NCBI GenBank assembly: GCA_963742715.1
Contig: CAVUMR010000002.1
Location: 1,798,001-1,862,000 of the forward strand
Length of the DNA stretch: 64,000 nucleotides
Reading direction: 5' to 3'
DNA from: CAVUMR01 sp963742715
GTDB lineage: Bacteria > Actinomycetota > Actinomycetes > Mycobacteriales > Micromonosporaceae
The notes beneath the pieces were generated by a model. It made no database searches. It had not been told where the DNA came from and saw only the letters and a program-made list of their open reading frames with translations. Positions 44,867 through 54,753 of the stretch are shown here, in pieces (position 1 is the stretch's first letter; each line of letters begins with the position of its first letter). The translations under genes were made by a program, and so were the position numbers.

Positions 44867-45041
44867 GGCGAAAGTCTGTCACGCGCCCGCGGGACGGTTC
44901 GCGGCCGGGGACCGGGCCACCGGTACGTCGGGACATCGACGGTCGGCTAACCCCGAGCCTGGCCGGGGCCGTGCTCAAGCGGCCGCGAGGGCCAGCCGGT
45001 GCCGTACTCAGGCCGCCGCGGCGGTCGGAACGCAGCGGTGG

Positions 45042-45872
45042 TCAGGCCGGCGCGCCGGCCCGGCGGCCGGCCGCGTCCAGCATCGCGGTACGCATCGCCG
45101 GAACCGGCGCCGATACCCCGGTGAGCAGCTCGAACTGGCGTACCGCCTGGGTCAGCAGCAGCTCCAGCCCATCCACCACGGTCGCGCCGGCAGCGGCCGC
45201 GGCACGGGCCAGCGGGGTCGGCCAGGGGTGGTACACCACGTCGAACACGACCATGCCGGCGTGCCACGGCACCGACGTGGCGAGGTCGTCGGCGATTCCG
45301 GCCGGCACGGTCGAAACCAACACGTCGCAGCCGGCCGCGGCCGCGAGGTCCGACCACGGCACGAGGTCCAGTGGCATCCCCAGCCGCTCGGCGACCGGAC
45401 GGAGCGCCGCGCCGGCGATCTCGGGCCGTCGCGCGTACACGGTCACCCGCTCGGCACCCAGGTCCCGCGCCGCGCCCAGCGCCGCCCGGGCGGTACCCCC
45501 GGCTCCGGTGATCGCCACCCGGCGGGCCGAGCCGACGCCGGCGGCGCGCAGCGCGTCCGCCATGCCGGGCGCGTCGGTGTTGTCCACCCGACGCCGACCG
45601 CCGGCCAGCAGCAGCGTGTTCGCCGCACCGAGCGCGGCGGCGAGCGGGCTGACCTCGTCGGCCAGCTCCAGCACCGACCGCTTGAGCGGCATGGTCACCG
45701 ACAGCCCGGCCCACTCCGGGCCGAGCCCGCCGACGAACTCCGCGAACCCGGCTTCGTCGCAGTCGCATGCGGTGTACGTCCAGCCGGTCAGGCCGGCCGC
45801 GGCGTACCCGGCGGTGTGGATGACCGGCGACAGCGAGTGCGCGACCGGGCTGCCGACGATAGCCGCCCGCAT
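45042..45872 (-). CDS. aroE: Shikimate dehydrogenase
   Basis: NADPH-dependent reduction of dehydroshikimate. The 276-residue protein has the substrate site VGSPVAHSLSPVIH, VTMPLKRSVLE with the catalytic lysine, DNTDAPGM and the nucleotide loop ITGAGGTARAAL. ATG 45872 lies one base after the mltG stop. Confidence 0.95.
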   Translation of the reverse strand: MRAAIVGSPVAHSLSPVIHTAGYAAAGLTGWTYTACDCDEAGFAEFVGGLGPEWAGLSVTMPLKRSVLELADEVSPLAAALGAANTLLLAGGRRRVDNTDAPGMADALRAAGVGSARRVAITGAGGTARAALGAARDLGAERVTVYARRPEIAGAALRPVAERLGMPLDLVPWSDLAAAAGCDVLVSTVPAGIADDLATSVPWHAGMVVFDVVYHPWPTPLARAAAAAGATVVDGLELLLTQAVRQFELLTGVSAPVPAMRTAMLDAAGRRAGAPA

Positions 45873-45873
45873 G

Positions 45874-47031
45874 TCAGTACGCGCCGTTCCGCTTTGCCGT
45901 CTCGATGTTGCGCAGGTGCTGGTCGTAGTCGTCGGTGAAGGCCGAGTTGCCGGCCTTGTCGATCTTCACGAAGTACAGCCAGGGGCCCTTGGCCGGGTTG
46001 ACCGCGGCTTCCAGCGCTTCCTTGCTGGGGCTGTCGATCGGCCCCGGCGGCAACCCGTCCTGCTGGTACGTGCGGTACGGGTTGTGCGGATCGGCCAGCT
46101 CCGCGTCGGACAGGTTGTCCTTGCGCTGCTGGCCGTGCAGCTCGCGCCAGTAGTTCGAGGTCGAGTCGAACTCCAGCGGCATCGGCTTGTTCAGCCGGTT
46201 GTACACGACCCGGGCGACCTTGCTGAAGTCCGACGGGATGCCCTCGCCCTGTACCAGCGAGGACACCACCAGTGCCTCGTACGGGCTGATGCCCTTGGCC
46301 TGCGCCTGGTCGACGAAGCCGACCTCCTCGGCGACCTGCAGGAACTGCGCGATCATCACCTTGAGCGCGTCCGCGGCGGTGGTACCGGGGTCGAAGTCGT
46401 ACGTCGCCGGGTACAGGAAGCCCTCGACGGTACGGGCCGGCTGGCGCTTGTCGGTCCGGTTGAACCAGAAGTCCGGTACGCCGAGCGCGATCGGATCCTT
46501 CGCGGCGTTCTCGAACTCGGACACCGGGATGCCCATCGACTTGGACAGCGCCGCGAAGGTCTTCTCCATGGTCAGGCCCTCGGGCAGGGTGACCTTGCTG
46601 ACGACCTTGTTGTCCAGGTCCAGCAGCGCCGCCAGCGCGAGGGTCGCCTTCATCTGCTTGCGCAGCTTGTAGTGACCGGGCTGGATCGACAGCGACGCGG
46701 TGTTGTCGCTGGCCGCCTCCACGAACGCCTTGGCGGACTTCACCACGCCCTCGTCGTAGAGCGTGTTGCCGATCGCGGTCGCGCCGTCGCCGGCGTGTAC
46801 CTCGATCACCACCTGGCCGGTGCCGGGGCCGTCGTAGTCCGCCGCGGTCAGGAAGCCGCGGACCTTGTTCACGCCCCACCAGCCGCCGCCGACCAGGCCG
46901 GCGAACACGACCACGATGAGGACCATCGCCATCCCGGACCGGCCACCCTTGCCGCCGGTACGCGGGCGGCGGCGGTGCCGGCCGCCCCGGATGTCCGTTT
47001 CCTCGTACGGCAGCTCGAGCTCATCAAGCAT
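45874..47031 (-). CDS. mltG: Endolytic murein transglycosylase MltG
   Basis: Membrane-bound enzyme thought to cut nascent peptidoglycan strands. The 385-residue protein has an acidic then Arg-rich cytoplasmic start, one membrane segment (MAMVLIVVVFAGLVGGGW, about residues 34-54), a LysM-like domain, then the YceG catalytic domain with the conserved Glu in SSLVQGEGIPSDFSKVARVV and VEGFLYPATYDF. ATG 47031 overlaps ruvX by 8 bases. Confidence 0.94.
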   Translation of the reverse strand: MLDELELPYEETDIRGGRHRRRPRTGGKGGRSGMAMVLIVVVFAGLVGGGWWGVNKVRGFLTAADYDGPGTGQVVIEVHAGDGATAIGNTLYDEGVVKSAKAFVEAASDNTASLSIQPGHYKLRKQMKATLALAALLDLDNKVVSKVTLPEGLTMEKTFAALSKSMGIPVSEFENAAKDPIALGVPDFWFNRTDKRQPARTVEGFLYPATYDFDPGTTAADALKVMIAQFLQVAEEVGFVDQAQAKGISPYEALVVSSLVQGEGIPSDFSKVARVVYNRLNKPMPLEFDSTSNYWRELHGQQRKDNLSDAELADPHNPYRTYQQDGLPPGPIDSPSKEALEAAVNPAKGPWLYFVKIDKAGNSAFTDDYDQHLRNIETAKRNGAY

Positions 47032-47530
47032 CTGATCGCCTCCGCTGCGAGTCGAGCCACGACTGCAGGATCTCCACGGCGGCGGCCTGATCCACCACCG
47101 TGCGGCGGCGCCTCCCCTTGACGCCCTGTTCGGCCAGCCGGCGCGTCGCCGCGGCCGTTGACAGCCGCTCGTCGACCAGTCGAACCGGAACCGGAGCGAC
47201 GGCGGCGGCCAGTCGGTCAGCGTACTGCCTGGCCGCATCAGCCGCGAAACTCTCGATCCCGGACAAGGTGATCGGCAGACCGACGATCACCTCAACCGCC
47301 CCGTACTCACTAACGATCCGGGCGATCTCGACGATATCCGCTGAACGCGTCCTACCTGGTCGATCGGGGTTCGGGTAGGCCGGTCGGGCAACCGTGGCGA
47401 CCGGGGTGGCCAGGATCCCGTCCGGGTCGCTGGCCGCCACCCCGATCCGTACGGTGCCCACGTCCACACCGATCCGGACACCCCGTCGCGGGGTGCCTGG
47501 TTCGCCGTCCGTCCCCGTCACCGGCGCCAC
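47024..47530 (-). CDS. ruvX: Holliday junction resolvase-like protein / pre-16S rRNA nuclease
   Basis: YqgF family with an RNase H fold, implicated in pre-16S rRNA 5' maturation. The 168-residue protein has RIGVDVGTVRIGVAASDPDG, VEVIVGLPITLSG and VRLVDERLSTAAATRRL. GTG at 47530 is used; the first 17 residues precede the domain. The 149 bases to alaS show no gene. Confidence 0.94.
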   Translation of the reverse strand: MAPVTGTDGEPGTPRRGVRIGVDVGTVRIGVAASDPDGILATPVATVARPAYPNPDRPGRTRSADIVEIARIVSEYGAVEVIVGLPITLSGIESFAADAARQYADRLAAAVAPVPVRLVDERLSTAAATRRLAEQGVKGRRRRTVVDQAAAVEILQSWLDSQRRRSDA

Positions 47531-47679
47531 CCGCGGGTGCTCGCGGGTTCCGCACCGGAGCGCGCCGAGTCAGGCTCAGTCACGGTCCCGCGCACCTCCC
47601 CGGCCCCGATCCTTGCCTGAGAACCGGATATCCGCATCCTCACTGGGCATGAAGTTGCCTGGTCCGATGGCCAGCTCCG

Positions 47680-50373
47680 CTATCCGACCGCCGTGACGGC
47701 CGGTCCGATCAGCTGCTCCACACCGGCCAGCAGCGCGGGCGCCTGACCGGCCGGCACCCCGCCGCCCTGGGCCAGGTCCGGGCTGCCACCGCCGCGGCCG
47801 GACAACGCCGACCGGACCAGGTCGTTGGCGGACACGCCGCGCTCGCGGGCGGCCGGGTTCACCGCCACCACCAGCGAGGCCTTGCCGTTGGACTCGCCGG
47901 TCACGGCCACCACCGCGGGACGGTTCCGGTCGGTGTGCTTGATGATCTCCTGAGCCAGTGTGCGTACATCGTTGCCGCTCGCCCCGGGCGGCGCGGTCGC
48001 CCCGACGTAGGCCACGCCGGCCACGTCGGCGGCGTTCGCGGCGAGGTTGGCGGCGCCGGCCAGCACCATCTGGGCGCGCAGCTTCTCCAGCTCCCGCTCG
48101 GCGTCCCGCAGCTGCCCGATGGTCTGCTCGACCCGGTCGGCGACCTCCTCCGGCTTGGACCGGAACAGTTCGGCCAGCCGGCTGACCAGCACGTGTTCCT
48201 TGGCCAGGAACGAGAACGCGTCGATGCCCACCAGCGCCTCGACCCGGCGTACCCCGGAACCGATCGACGCCTCGTGCAGGATCTTCACCAGGCCCAGCTG
48301 CCCGGACCGGGCCGCGTGGGTACCGCCGCACAGCTCGCGCGCGTAGTCACCGACCTCGACGACGCGCACCTCGTCGCCGTACTTCTCGCCGAACAGCGCC
48401 ATCGCCCCGAGCTTGCGGGCGTCCTCCATCGAGGTGATGAACGCGCGCACCTCGAGGTCGGCCATCAACACCTCGTTGATCTGCTGCTCGACATCGGTGA
48501 GCACGGTCGGCGTGACCGCTCCCGGCGTGTTGAAGTCGAACCGCAGTCGCCCCGGCGCGTTCAGCGAACCGGCCTGGGTGGCGGACTCGCCGAGGAAGTT
48601 GCGCATGGTCTGGTGGACCAGGTGGGTGGCCGTGTGCGCGCGGGAGATCGCGCGGCGCCGGCTCACGTCGATCTCGGCGTACCCGTTCTCGCCGGCACGC
48701 ACCTCGCCGGAGGCGACCTTGGCCCGATGGATGACCAGGCCCGGTACCGGCGACTGGACGTCGAATACCTCGAGCAGACCTCCACCGGCGGTACGGATCC
48801 GGCCCCAGTCCGGCTGCTGTCCGCCGCCCTCGGCGTAGAACGGGGTGGCGTCGAGAATCACGTCGACCTCGTCGCCCTCGGCCGCACCGGTGAGCTGGCC
48901 CTGCGCGGACAGCAGCGCCCGTACCGTCGCCTCCCGGGCCACCTCGGCGTACCCGGTGAACTCGGTGGTGCCGTGCTGGTCGAGCACCGCGCGGTAGGCG
49001 GACGTGTCGGCGTGCCCGGACTTGCGCGCCTTCGAGTCGGCCTTGGCCCGTTGCCGCTGCTCGGTCATCAGCCGCCGGAACCCGTCGGAGTCGACCGACA
49101 GTCCCGCCTCGGCGGCCATCTCCAGGGTCAGGTCGATCGGGAAGCCGTACGTGTCGTGCAGCTGGAACGCGCGCTCGCCGGACAACGTCGTACCGCCGGC
49201 CGCCTTGGTCTCCTTCACGGCCAGGTCGAGGATCGTGGTGCCCTGCCGCAGGGTGGCCCGGAACGCCTCCTCCTCGCCGTACGCGTACTGCGAGATCCGG
49301 TCGAAGTCGCTGGCCACCTCGGGGTAGCTCGGGGCCATGCAGTCACGGGCCACCGGCAGCAGCTCGGGCATCACCGGGTCCTCGAAACCCAGCAGCCGCA
49401 TCGCGCGTACCGCCCGGCGCAGGATCCGGCGCAGCACGTACCCGCGACCCTCGTTGGCCGGCGTCACACCGTCCGAGATGATCATCAGGCCGGTACGCAC
49501 GTGATCGGCGATCACCCGCAGCCGCACGTCGTCCGGGTGCGAATCCGCCGCCGAGTGACCCGACTTCTCGCCGTACCGCTTGCCGGACAGCGTCGCGGCC
49601 CGGTCCAGGATCGGGTACGTCTCGTCGATCTCGTACAGGTTGTCCACGCCCTGCAGCAGCGTGGCGACCCGCTCCAGGCCCATACCGGTGTCGATGTTGC
49701 GCGCCGGCAGCGGGCCTTCGACGTCGAAGTCCTCCTTGCTGCGTACCGCGCTGAGCTGCTCCTGCATGAACACGAGGTTCCAGAACTCCAGGTACCGGTC
49801 CTCGTCGACCTCGGGCCCGCCTTCGCGGCCGTACTCCGGACCGCGGTCGAAGTACAGCTCCGAACACGGACCGCCGGGGCCGGCCACGCCCATGTGCCAG
49901 TAGTTGTCCTTCAGGCCGCGCCGCACGATCCGCTCGGGCGGCATGCCGGTCCTGCGCCAGAGCTCGGCGGCCTCGTCGTCGTCGCGGTACACGGTGGCCC
50001 AGATCCGCTCCGGGTCCAGCCCGTAGCCGCCCTCGTCCGGGGACTTGGTGGCCAACTCCCAGCCCAGCGCGATGGCGCCTTCCTTGAAGTAGTCGCCGAA
50101 CGAGAAGTTGCCGTTCATCTGGAAGAACGTGCCGTGCCGGGTGGTCTTGCCGACCTCTTCGATGTCCAGCGTGCGGACGCATTTCTGCACGCTCGCGGCA
50201 CGGGTGTACGGCGGGGTCAGCTGGCCGAGCAGGTACGGCTTGAACGGCACCATGCCGGCGTTGACGAACAGCAGGTTGGGGTCGTCGAACGGCAGCGGGG
50301 CGCTCGGTACGACCGTGTGGCCGTTCGCCTGGAAATGCGCCAGGAACCGACGCTTGATCTCCGCGGTCCTCAT
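47680..50373 (-). CDS. alaS: Alanyl-tRNA synthetase
   Basis: Charges tRNA-Ala and edits mischarged Ser/Gly. The 897-residue protein has the class II core (EIKRRFLAHFQANGHTVVPS, FVNAGMVPFKPYLLG, GTFFQMNGNFSFGDYFKEGA), the editing zinc motifs HTATHLVHQ and CGGTHAARSG, a coiled coil and the C-terminal glycine-rich domain (GRGGGSPDLAQGGG). ATG 50373. Upstream neighbours DUF6167- and DUF948-like genes are a usual actinobacterial set. Confidence 0.97.
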   Translation of the reverse strand: MRTAEIKRRFLAHFQANGHTVVPSAPLPFDDPNLLFVNAGMVPFKPYLLGQLTPPYTRAASVQKCVRTLDIEEVGKTTRHGTFFQMNGNFSFGDYFKEGAIALGWELATKSPDEGGYGLDPERIWATVYRDDDEAAELWRRTGMPPERIVRRGLKDNYWHMGVAGPGGPCSELYFDRGPEYGREGGPEVDEDRYLEFWNLVFMQEQLSAVRSKEDFDVEGPLPARNIDTGMGLERVATLLQGVDNLYEIDETYPILDRAATLSGKRYGEKSGHSAADSHPDDVRLRVIADHVRTGLMIISDGVTPANEGRGYVLRRILRRAVRAMRLLGFEDPVMPELLPVARDCMAPSYPEVASDFDRISQYAYGEEEAFRATLRQGTTILDLAVKETKAAGGTTLSGERAFQLHDTYGFPIDLTLEMAAEAGLSVDSDGFRRLMTEQRQRAKADSKARKSGHADTSAYRAVLDQHGTTEFTGYAEVAREATVRALLSAQGQLTGAAEGDEVDVILDATPFYAEGGGQQPDWGRIRTAGGGLLEVFDVQSPVPGLVIHRAKVASGEVRAGENGYAEIDVSRRRAISRAHTATHLVHQTMRNFLGESATQAGSLNAPGRLRFDFNTPGAVTPTVLTDVEQQINEVLMADLEVRAFITSMEDARKLGAMALFGEKYGDEVRVVEVGDYARELCGGTHAARSGQLGLVKILHEASIGSGVRRVEALVGIDAFSFLAKEHVLVSRLAELFRSKPEEVADRVEQTIGQLRDAERELEKLRAQMVLAGAANLAANAADVAGVAYVGATAPPGASGNDVRTLAQEIIKHTDRNRPAVVAVTGESNGKASLVVAVNPAARERGVSANDLVRSALSGRGGGSPDLAQGGGVPAGQAPALLAGVEQLIGPAVTAVG

Positions 50374-50389
50374 CGGTACTGACTACCCC

Positions 50390-50704
50390 TCACGGTCGTT
50401 CCCTGATGGTCGTTCCGTCGTCCGCGCCGGCCGCCCGGCGGGCCGGGTGGTCCGGGTCGGCCAGGTGCTCGCCGTCGATCAGCTCACCCTCGGTCAACAC
50501 CTCGTGGATCTCCGCCTCGCGCTCGGCCATCGCGTCCCGCACGTCGGCGACGAAGGTGCGGACCGAGTGCAGCGCGCCGGCCGCGGACTGCTGCGCCGAG
50601 CGGGCCATGCCCTGCGGGGTGTACGCCTCCGCGCGGCGGGTCAGCTTGCGCACCACCAGCGCACCCGCGGCCAGGCCCAACCCGAGCCAGAACACCCGTC
50701 GCAT
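50390..50704 (-). CDS. DUF6167-like small membrane-associated protein
   Basis: A 104-residue protein: one N-terminal hydrophobic segment (VFWLGLGLAAGALVVRKL), a helical middle (GMARSAQQSAAGALHSVRTF) and an acidic tail. Position between the DUF948 gene and alaS matches a small conserved actinobacterial family; the DUF6167 label is from memory. ATG 50704 follows AGGAGGG; a GTG one codon earlier overlaps the neighbour stop. Confidence 0.75.
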   Translation of the reverse strand: MRRVFWLGLGLAAGALVVRKLTRRAEAYTPQGMARSAQQSAAGALHSVRTFVADVRDAMAEREAEIHEVLTEGELIDGEHLADPDHPARRAAGADDGTTIRERP

Positions 50705-51186
50705 CACAGTCCCTCCTCGCCCCGGTGCCGGCGCCCGAACCGCGCGGCCCGCCGTCGCTCCTTGAGCTGACCGCGCACCTCCCGCTCGTCCTCGGCGTGG
50801 CGGCGGGCGGCAACGGTCTTACGTACTCCGTACCCGAACGCGGCGACCTTGACCAGCGGATTGCTGGCCGCGGCGGACACGATGGTGGCCAGATTGGCGA
50901 CGCTGCCGGTGATCTGCTGAGCGTGCCCGGTGATCGTGTCCAACCGGGCGAGCTGCACGTTGACCTCGTCCAGCGAGACGTGCACCTGACTCAGCGTGCT
51001 GTTCACCCCGTCCACTGTGGTGTTCACGTTGGACAGCAGCGGCCCGGTGCGGTCGGTGATGTCGTTGATCGCCCGGGTTGCCGCGTCCACCGTGTGCCGC
51101 AACCGCAGCACAGGTACCGCCACTACACCGACCAGCAGCAGGAATGCCGCGGCAGCGATGAGCGCCGCGATCTCTCCACCGGACAC
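50704..51186 (-). CDS. DUF948-domain membrane protein
   Basis: A 160-residue protein with an N-terminal membrane helix (IAALIAAAAFLLLVGVVAVP) followed by an extended amphipathic region (TVDAATRAINDITDRTGPLL, VNTTVDGVNSTLSQVHVSLD) likely to be coiled coil, and a highly basic C-terminus. This is the DUF948 pattern, of unknown function. GTG 51186 follows AAGGAGG. It overlaps the next small gene at GTGATG. Confidence 0.85.
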   Translation of the reverse strand: MSGGEIAALIAAAAFLLLVGVVAVPVLRLRHTVDAATRAINDITDRTGPLLSNVNTTVDGVNSTLSQVHVSLDEVNVQLARLDTITGHAQQITGSVANLATIVSAAASNPLVKVAAFGYGVRKTVAARRHAEDEREVRGQLKERRRAARFGRRHRGEEGL

Positions 51187-51356
51187 CCTGGCCTCCTTCG
51201 TTTCGACCCTTGGGCGGTTGTTCGTCGACGGCCGTCACAGGCCGTCACGCTTCGCTGGAGACCCTACCGTGATCGCCGTACCGTCCGGACACCAAGCGGC
51301 ACGCTCGGCGTGGGGCCTGTCAGCGCATCCCGCCGCCGGACGATCCGGTGGTCCGG

Positions 51357-52256
51357 CTAGCGGCCGCGGTCGTCGGCGATCCGGTTGCGCAGCAGCACCG
51401 TCACCACCGCCGGCGGGCAGCCGGCGCCGTCGCACTTGGGCGAGCGGACCCACAGGTCGAGGGTGTACTCGTCGTGCCGCCAGCAGGTGTACTCGCCGGG
51501 TACGTCCCGGGGCGGGCAGCCGACCACCGGCCAGGCGCGCCAACCGGCGGTACGCAGCGCGGTCGCGTACGCCGCCTGGGTCTGGTCCGGGGTACGGGCG
51601 GATCGGCTGGTGCGCTCGCGCACCCGGCAGGTACCCAGGCACCACCGGCTGCCGATGCTGTGGTCCTGCGGTGCCTGCTCGGCCCAGGCCGGTACGGCGA
51701 GCGTCTCCAGCGCCTTGGCGCCGGGGTCACGGGTGACCGACCGGATCACGATGAACGCGGGCAACGCTCCCAACAGGACCAGTGTCACCAGCGCGAGGGT
51801 GGCCAGCCGCAGTCGTTGTACCTGGCGGAGCTGCCGGCGCAGCTCGAGCCGTGCGGTGCGGCCGCGGGGCAGTACCGCTGGCGACGCGTCGGGCCGTACC
51901 CGGGCCTGCGCGCCGGTGTCCGATCCGCGTCGTCGGGGCGGCGGCTCGACCTCCTCCGGCGGTGCCACCGGCCTGCCGTACACCCCCGGCGCGCGGGTAC
52001 GGACCGGCGGCGGTGGCGCGGTCGGATAACCGCCGTCGCGACCCCGGGGCGCGCGGGACCGGTCCGGCGGTGGCGGAAAGCCACCGGGGCCGTCCGGCGG
52101 GTACGGGCCGGACCGTCGCGGTACCGCCTCGGTCGACTCCGGCCAGGACGGCTCGGCCCGGCCGGCGCGCTGCCGGCGCGCCTCGTACTCCCGGCGCAGC
52201 GTCTCCGGGTCCCGGACCTGCCCGGGCCGCTCGGGCTCGCCGTGCCAGCGCGTCAC
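51357..52256 (-). CDS. Single-span membrane protein with Pro/Arg-rich cytoplasmic part
   Basis: No named family recognised. The 299-residue protein has about 145 residues rich in Pro, Arg and Gly, then one membrane helix (LATLALVTLVLLGALPAFIV), then an outer domain of about 120 residues with Cys in RWCLGTC, VGCPPRDV, TCWRHDEY and KCDGAGCP, suggesting disulfides. GTG 52256 overlaps the rarA stop (GTGA), so it is co-translated with rarA. It may sense or bind something outside; that is inference. Confidence 0.7.
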   Translation of the reverse strand: MTRWHGEPERPGQVRDPETLRREYEARRQRAGRAEPSWPESTEAVPRRSGPYPPDGPGGFPPPPDRSRAPRGRDGGYPTAPPPPVRTRAPGVYGRPVAPPEEVEPPPRRRGSDTGAQARVRPDASPAVLPRGRTARLELRRQLRQVQRLRLATLALVTLVLLGALPAFIVIRSVTRDPGAKALETLAVPAWAEQAPQDHSIGSRWCLGTCRVRERTSRSARTPDQTQAAYATALRTAGWRAWPVVGCPPRDVPGEYTCWRHDEYTLDLWVRSPKCDGAGCPPAVVTVLLRNRIADDRGR

Positions 52257-53695
52257 GGCTGGTCCTCGGCCGGGTCGGGCTGATCCCCCGGGGTACGGGC
52301 ATCGGGCTGTTCGGCCGGTGGTGGCGGGTCGCCGCGCAGGATCCGGCGCAGCCGGTCGACGCGTTCGGCCAGCGCCCGTTCGGCGCCGCGACCGGTCGGC
52401 CGGTAGTACTCCTGGCCGACGACGTTGTCCGGGGCGTACTGCTGCGTCACCACCCCGCGCGGATCGTCGTGCGGATAGCGGTACGCCGTGCCGTGCCCGA
52501 GGTTGCGCGCGCCGGAGTAGTGCGCGTCGCGCAGGTCCCGCGGTACGTCCCCGACCCGACCCGCGCGTACGTCGGCGATCGCGGCGTCCACCGCGCCGAT
52601 CACGGCGTTCGACTTGGCGGCGGTGGCGAGGTGGATGACCGCCTGGGCCAGGTTGATCCGCGCCTCGGGCAGTCCGACGTGTTCGACCGCGTGCGCGGCC
52701 GCGATCGCGGCGAGCAGCGCGGTCGGGTCGGCCATCCCGACGTCCTCGCTGGCGAAGATGATCATCCGCCGGGCGATGAACCGCGGATCCTCGCCGGCCA
52801 CCAGCATCCGCGCCAGCCAGTGCAGCGAAGCGTCCACATCGGACCCGCGCATGCTCTTGATGAACGCGCTCGCCACGTCGTAGTGCGCGTCGCCGGCCCG
52901 GTCGTACCGCACCGCGGCCACGTCCACGGCCGCCTCGGCGGTGGGCAGGTCCACCTCGTCACGATCCTGCGCGGCCGCCGAACCGGCCGCCGCCTCCAGC
53001 GCGGTCAACGCCTTGCGCGCGTCCCCGGCGGACAGCCGTACCAGGTGATCCTCGGCATCCGGCGCGAGGCGTACCGCACCGGCCAGGCCGCGCTCGTCGG
53101 CGAGTGCGCGGCGCACCAGGTCGCGGATCACCTCGTCGGTCAGCGGTTGCAGGGTGAGCAGCACGCACCGGGACAGCAGCGGCGAGACGACCTGGAAATG
53201 CGGGTTCTCGGTGGTCGCCGCGAGCAGCGTGACGGTGCGGTCCTCGACCGCGGCGAGCAGCGAATCCTGCTGGGTCTTGGTGAACCGGTGTACCTCGTCG
53301 ATGAACAGCACGGTCTGCCGGCCGGTGCCGCGCCGCTCCTTGCGTGCCGCGTCGATCACGGCCCGCACGTCCTTGACCCCCGCCGACAGCGCGGACAGCG
53401 GTACGAACCGGCGGGCGGTGGACCTGGCCACCAGGTACGCGATCGTGGTCTTTCCGCTGCCCGGCGGCCCCCACAGGATCAGCGACAGCGGGGCGTCGCC
53501 TTCGACGAGTTGGCGCAGCGGCCCACCGGGTGCGCGGAGGTGGTCCTGGCCGACCAGCTCGTCCACGGTACGTGGCCGCATCCGCACAGCCAGTGGCGCG
53601 TCAGCCGCCGGCTCGTGGAAGGAGCCGCCCGCGGCCAACCCACCGGCGGGCATGACGCCGGTGTCGCCGAGGTCGAACAGGCCCGCGGTCTCCAC
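52253..53695 (-). CDS. rarA: Replication-associated recombination protein RarA (MgsA)
   Basis: AAA+ ATPase acting at stalled forks. The 480-residue protein has MRPRTVDELVGQDHL, Walker A LWGPPGSGKTTIA, Walker B VLFIDEVHRFTKTQQD, sensor 1 LLAATTENP and the C-terminal tetramerisation part (DVASAFIKSMRGSDVDASLH, RNLGHGTAYRYPHDDPRG-type end). GTG start at 53695. Confidence 0.96.
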   Translation of the reverse strand: METAGLFDLGDTGVMPAGGLAAGGSFHEPAADAPLAVRMRPRTVDELVGQDHLRAPGGPLRQLVEGDAPLSLILWGPPGSGKTTIAYLVARSTARRFVPLSALSAGVKDVRAVIDAARKERRGTGRQTVLFIDEVHRFTKTQQDSLLAAVEDRTVTLLAATTENPHFQVVSPLLSRCVLLTLQPLTDEVIRDLVRRALADERGLAGAVRLAPDAEDHLVRLSAGDARKALTALEAAAGSAAAQDRDEVDLPTAEAAVDVAAVRYDRAGDAHYDVASAFIKSMRGSDVDASLHWLARMLVAGEDPRFIARRMIIFASEDVGMADPTALLAAIAAAHAVEHVGLPEARINLAQAVIHLATAAKSNAVIGAVDAAIADVRAGRVGDVPRDLRDAHYSGARNLGHGTAYRYPHDDPRGVVTQQYAPDNVVGQEYYRPTGRGAERALAERVDRLRRILRGDPPPPAEQPDARTPGDQPDPAEDQP

Positions 53696-53771
53696 GGTTT
53701 CAAGACACTACCTGCCGGTACCGACGCTCGACGGCGCGCCGAGGCCACCGCCACCGGCCGGCGTGCCGAGG

Positions 53772-54596
53772 TCAGCGACCGAGTGGCTCCTCCCGGCGTA
53801 CCGGCGCCGCCGTCGACCCCGCGCCCGGGCGCGCCGCCGACCTCGGTGACGAGCCGGTCGGGGGCAGGTCGTCGAGCCCCGGCTCGCCGGACAGCGCGCC
53901 GGCCGGAGCCGGTACCCCGATCGGCTCGTCCTCGGTCGCCCGGATCAGTGGCCAGGCGAGCGCGGCCAGCGCACCGCCCACCAGCGGCGCCAGGATGAAC
54001 ACCCACAGCTGTCCCAGCTGGTGCGTACCGGCGAACAGCGCCGGCCCGATCGACCGGGCCGGATTCACCGACGTACCGTCCAGCGGAATGCCGACCAGGT
54101 GGATGACGGTCAGGGTCAGCCCGATCGCGAGCCCGGCGAACCCGGCCGCGGCTGCCCGCCCGGTCATCAGCAGTACGACGAAGACCAGCATGAACGTGAG
54201 CACGATCTCGAGCAGGAAGGCGCCGCCGGCGTTGATCCCGGCGCCGTCGCCGAACGCGTTGCTGCCGAAGCCGCCGGTCGCGTCCCCGGTGTCACCGGCC
54301 GCCGCGATGATCTTCAACAGGGCGGCCCCGGCGATCCCGCCGACCACCTGCGCACCCACATAACCGGCCGCCTCGGCCGGTGAGATCCGGCGGGCGAGCA
54401 GTACGCCCAGGGTCACCGCCGGATTGACATGACACCCGGACACCGGCCCGATGGCGTACGCGAGCGCGAGCAGTACCAGCCCGAACGTGAGCGCGACGCC
54501 GACCGCGCCGATCTGGTCGATTCCGAACACCGCGCTGCCGACGCCGAAGAAGACGAGCAGCAGCGTGCCGAGGAACTCGGCCGCGAACTTCTTCAT
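53772..54596 (-). CDS. aqpZ: Aquaporin, AqpZ-type water channel
   Basis: Six-helix MIP channel of 274 residues. NPA boxes are HVNPAVTLG (58-60) and SVNPARSIG (178-180). The selectivity filter reads F39, H166, T175, R181, with H-to-R spacing 15 and T-to-R spacing 6, the same residues and spacings as E. coli AqpZ (F43, H174, T183, R189), so water rather than glycerol is expected. ATG 54596 follows GGAGG. About 40 residues of Pro/Ser/Arg tail extend past the last helix. Confidence 0.92.
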   Translation of the reverse strand: MKKFAAEFLGTLLLVFFGVGSAVFGIDQIGAVGVALTFGLVLLALAYAIGPVSGCHVNPAVTLGVLLARRISPAEAAGYVGAQVVGGIAGAALLKIIAAAGDTGDATGGFGSNAFGDGAGINAGGAFLLEIVLTFMLVFVVLLMTGRAAAAGFAGLAIGLTLTVIHLVGIPLDGTSVNPARSIGPALFAGTHQLGQLWVFILAPLVGGALAALAWPLIRATEDEPIGVPAPAGALSGEPGLDDLPPTGSSPRSAARPGAGSTAAPVRREEPLGR

Positions 54597-54753
54597 GGCC
54601 ACACCTCCCGGGTGCGCCGGCAAACGCCGGACCCGCACCGGTCTCACGCTAATGCTCCGGCCGCGACCGGCACCGGCGTTCGGCGGAGTCCGGTATTGGC
54701 GCCGGCCCGCCCGCGCGGTGACCCCGCTCCCCGGCCGCCACGCGACGCGGCGG

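Noticed and set aside
47935..50382. 815-codon plus-strand frame opposite alaS, and 59277-61742 opposite aspS
   Set aside because: Antisense shadows of conserved synthetases, no ribosome-binding site or family motif.
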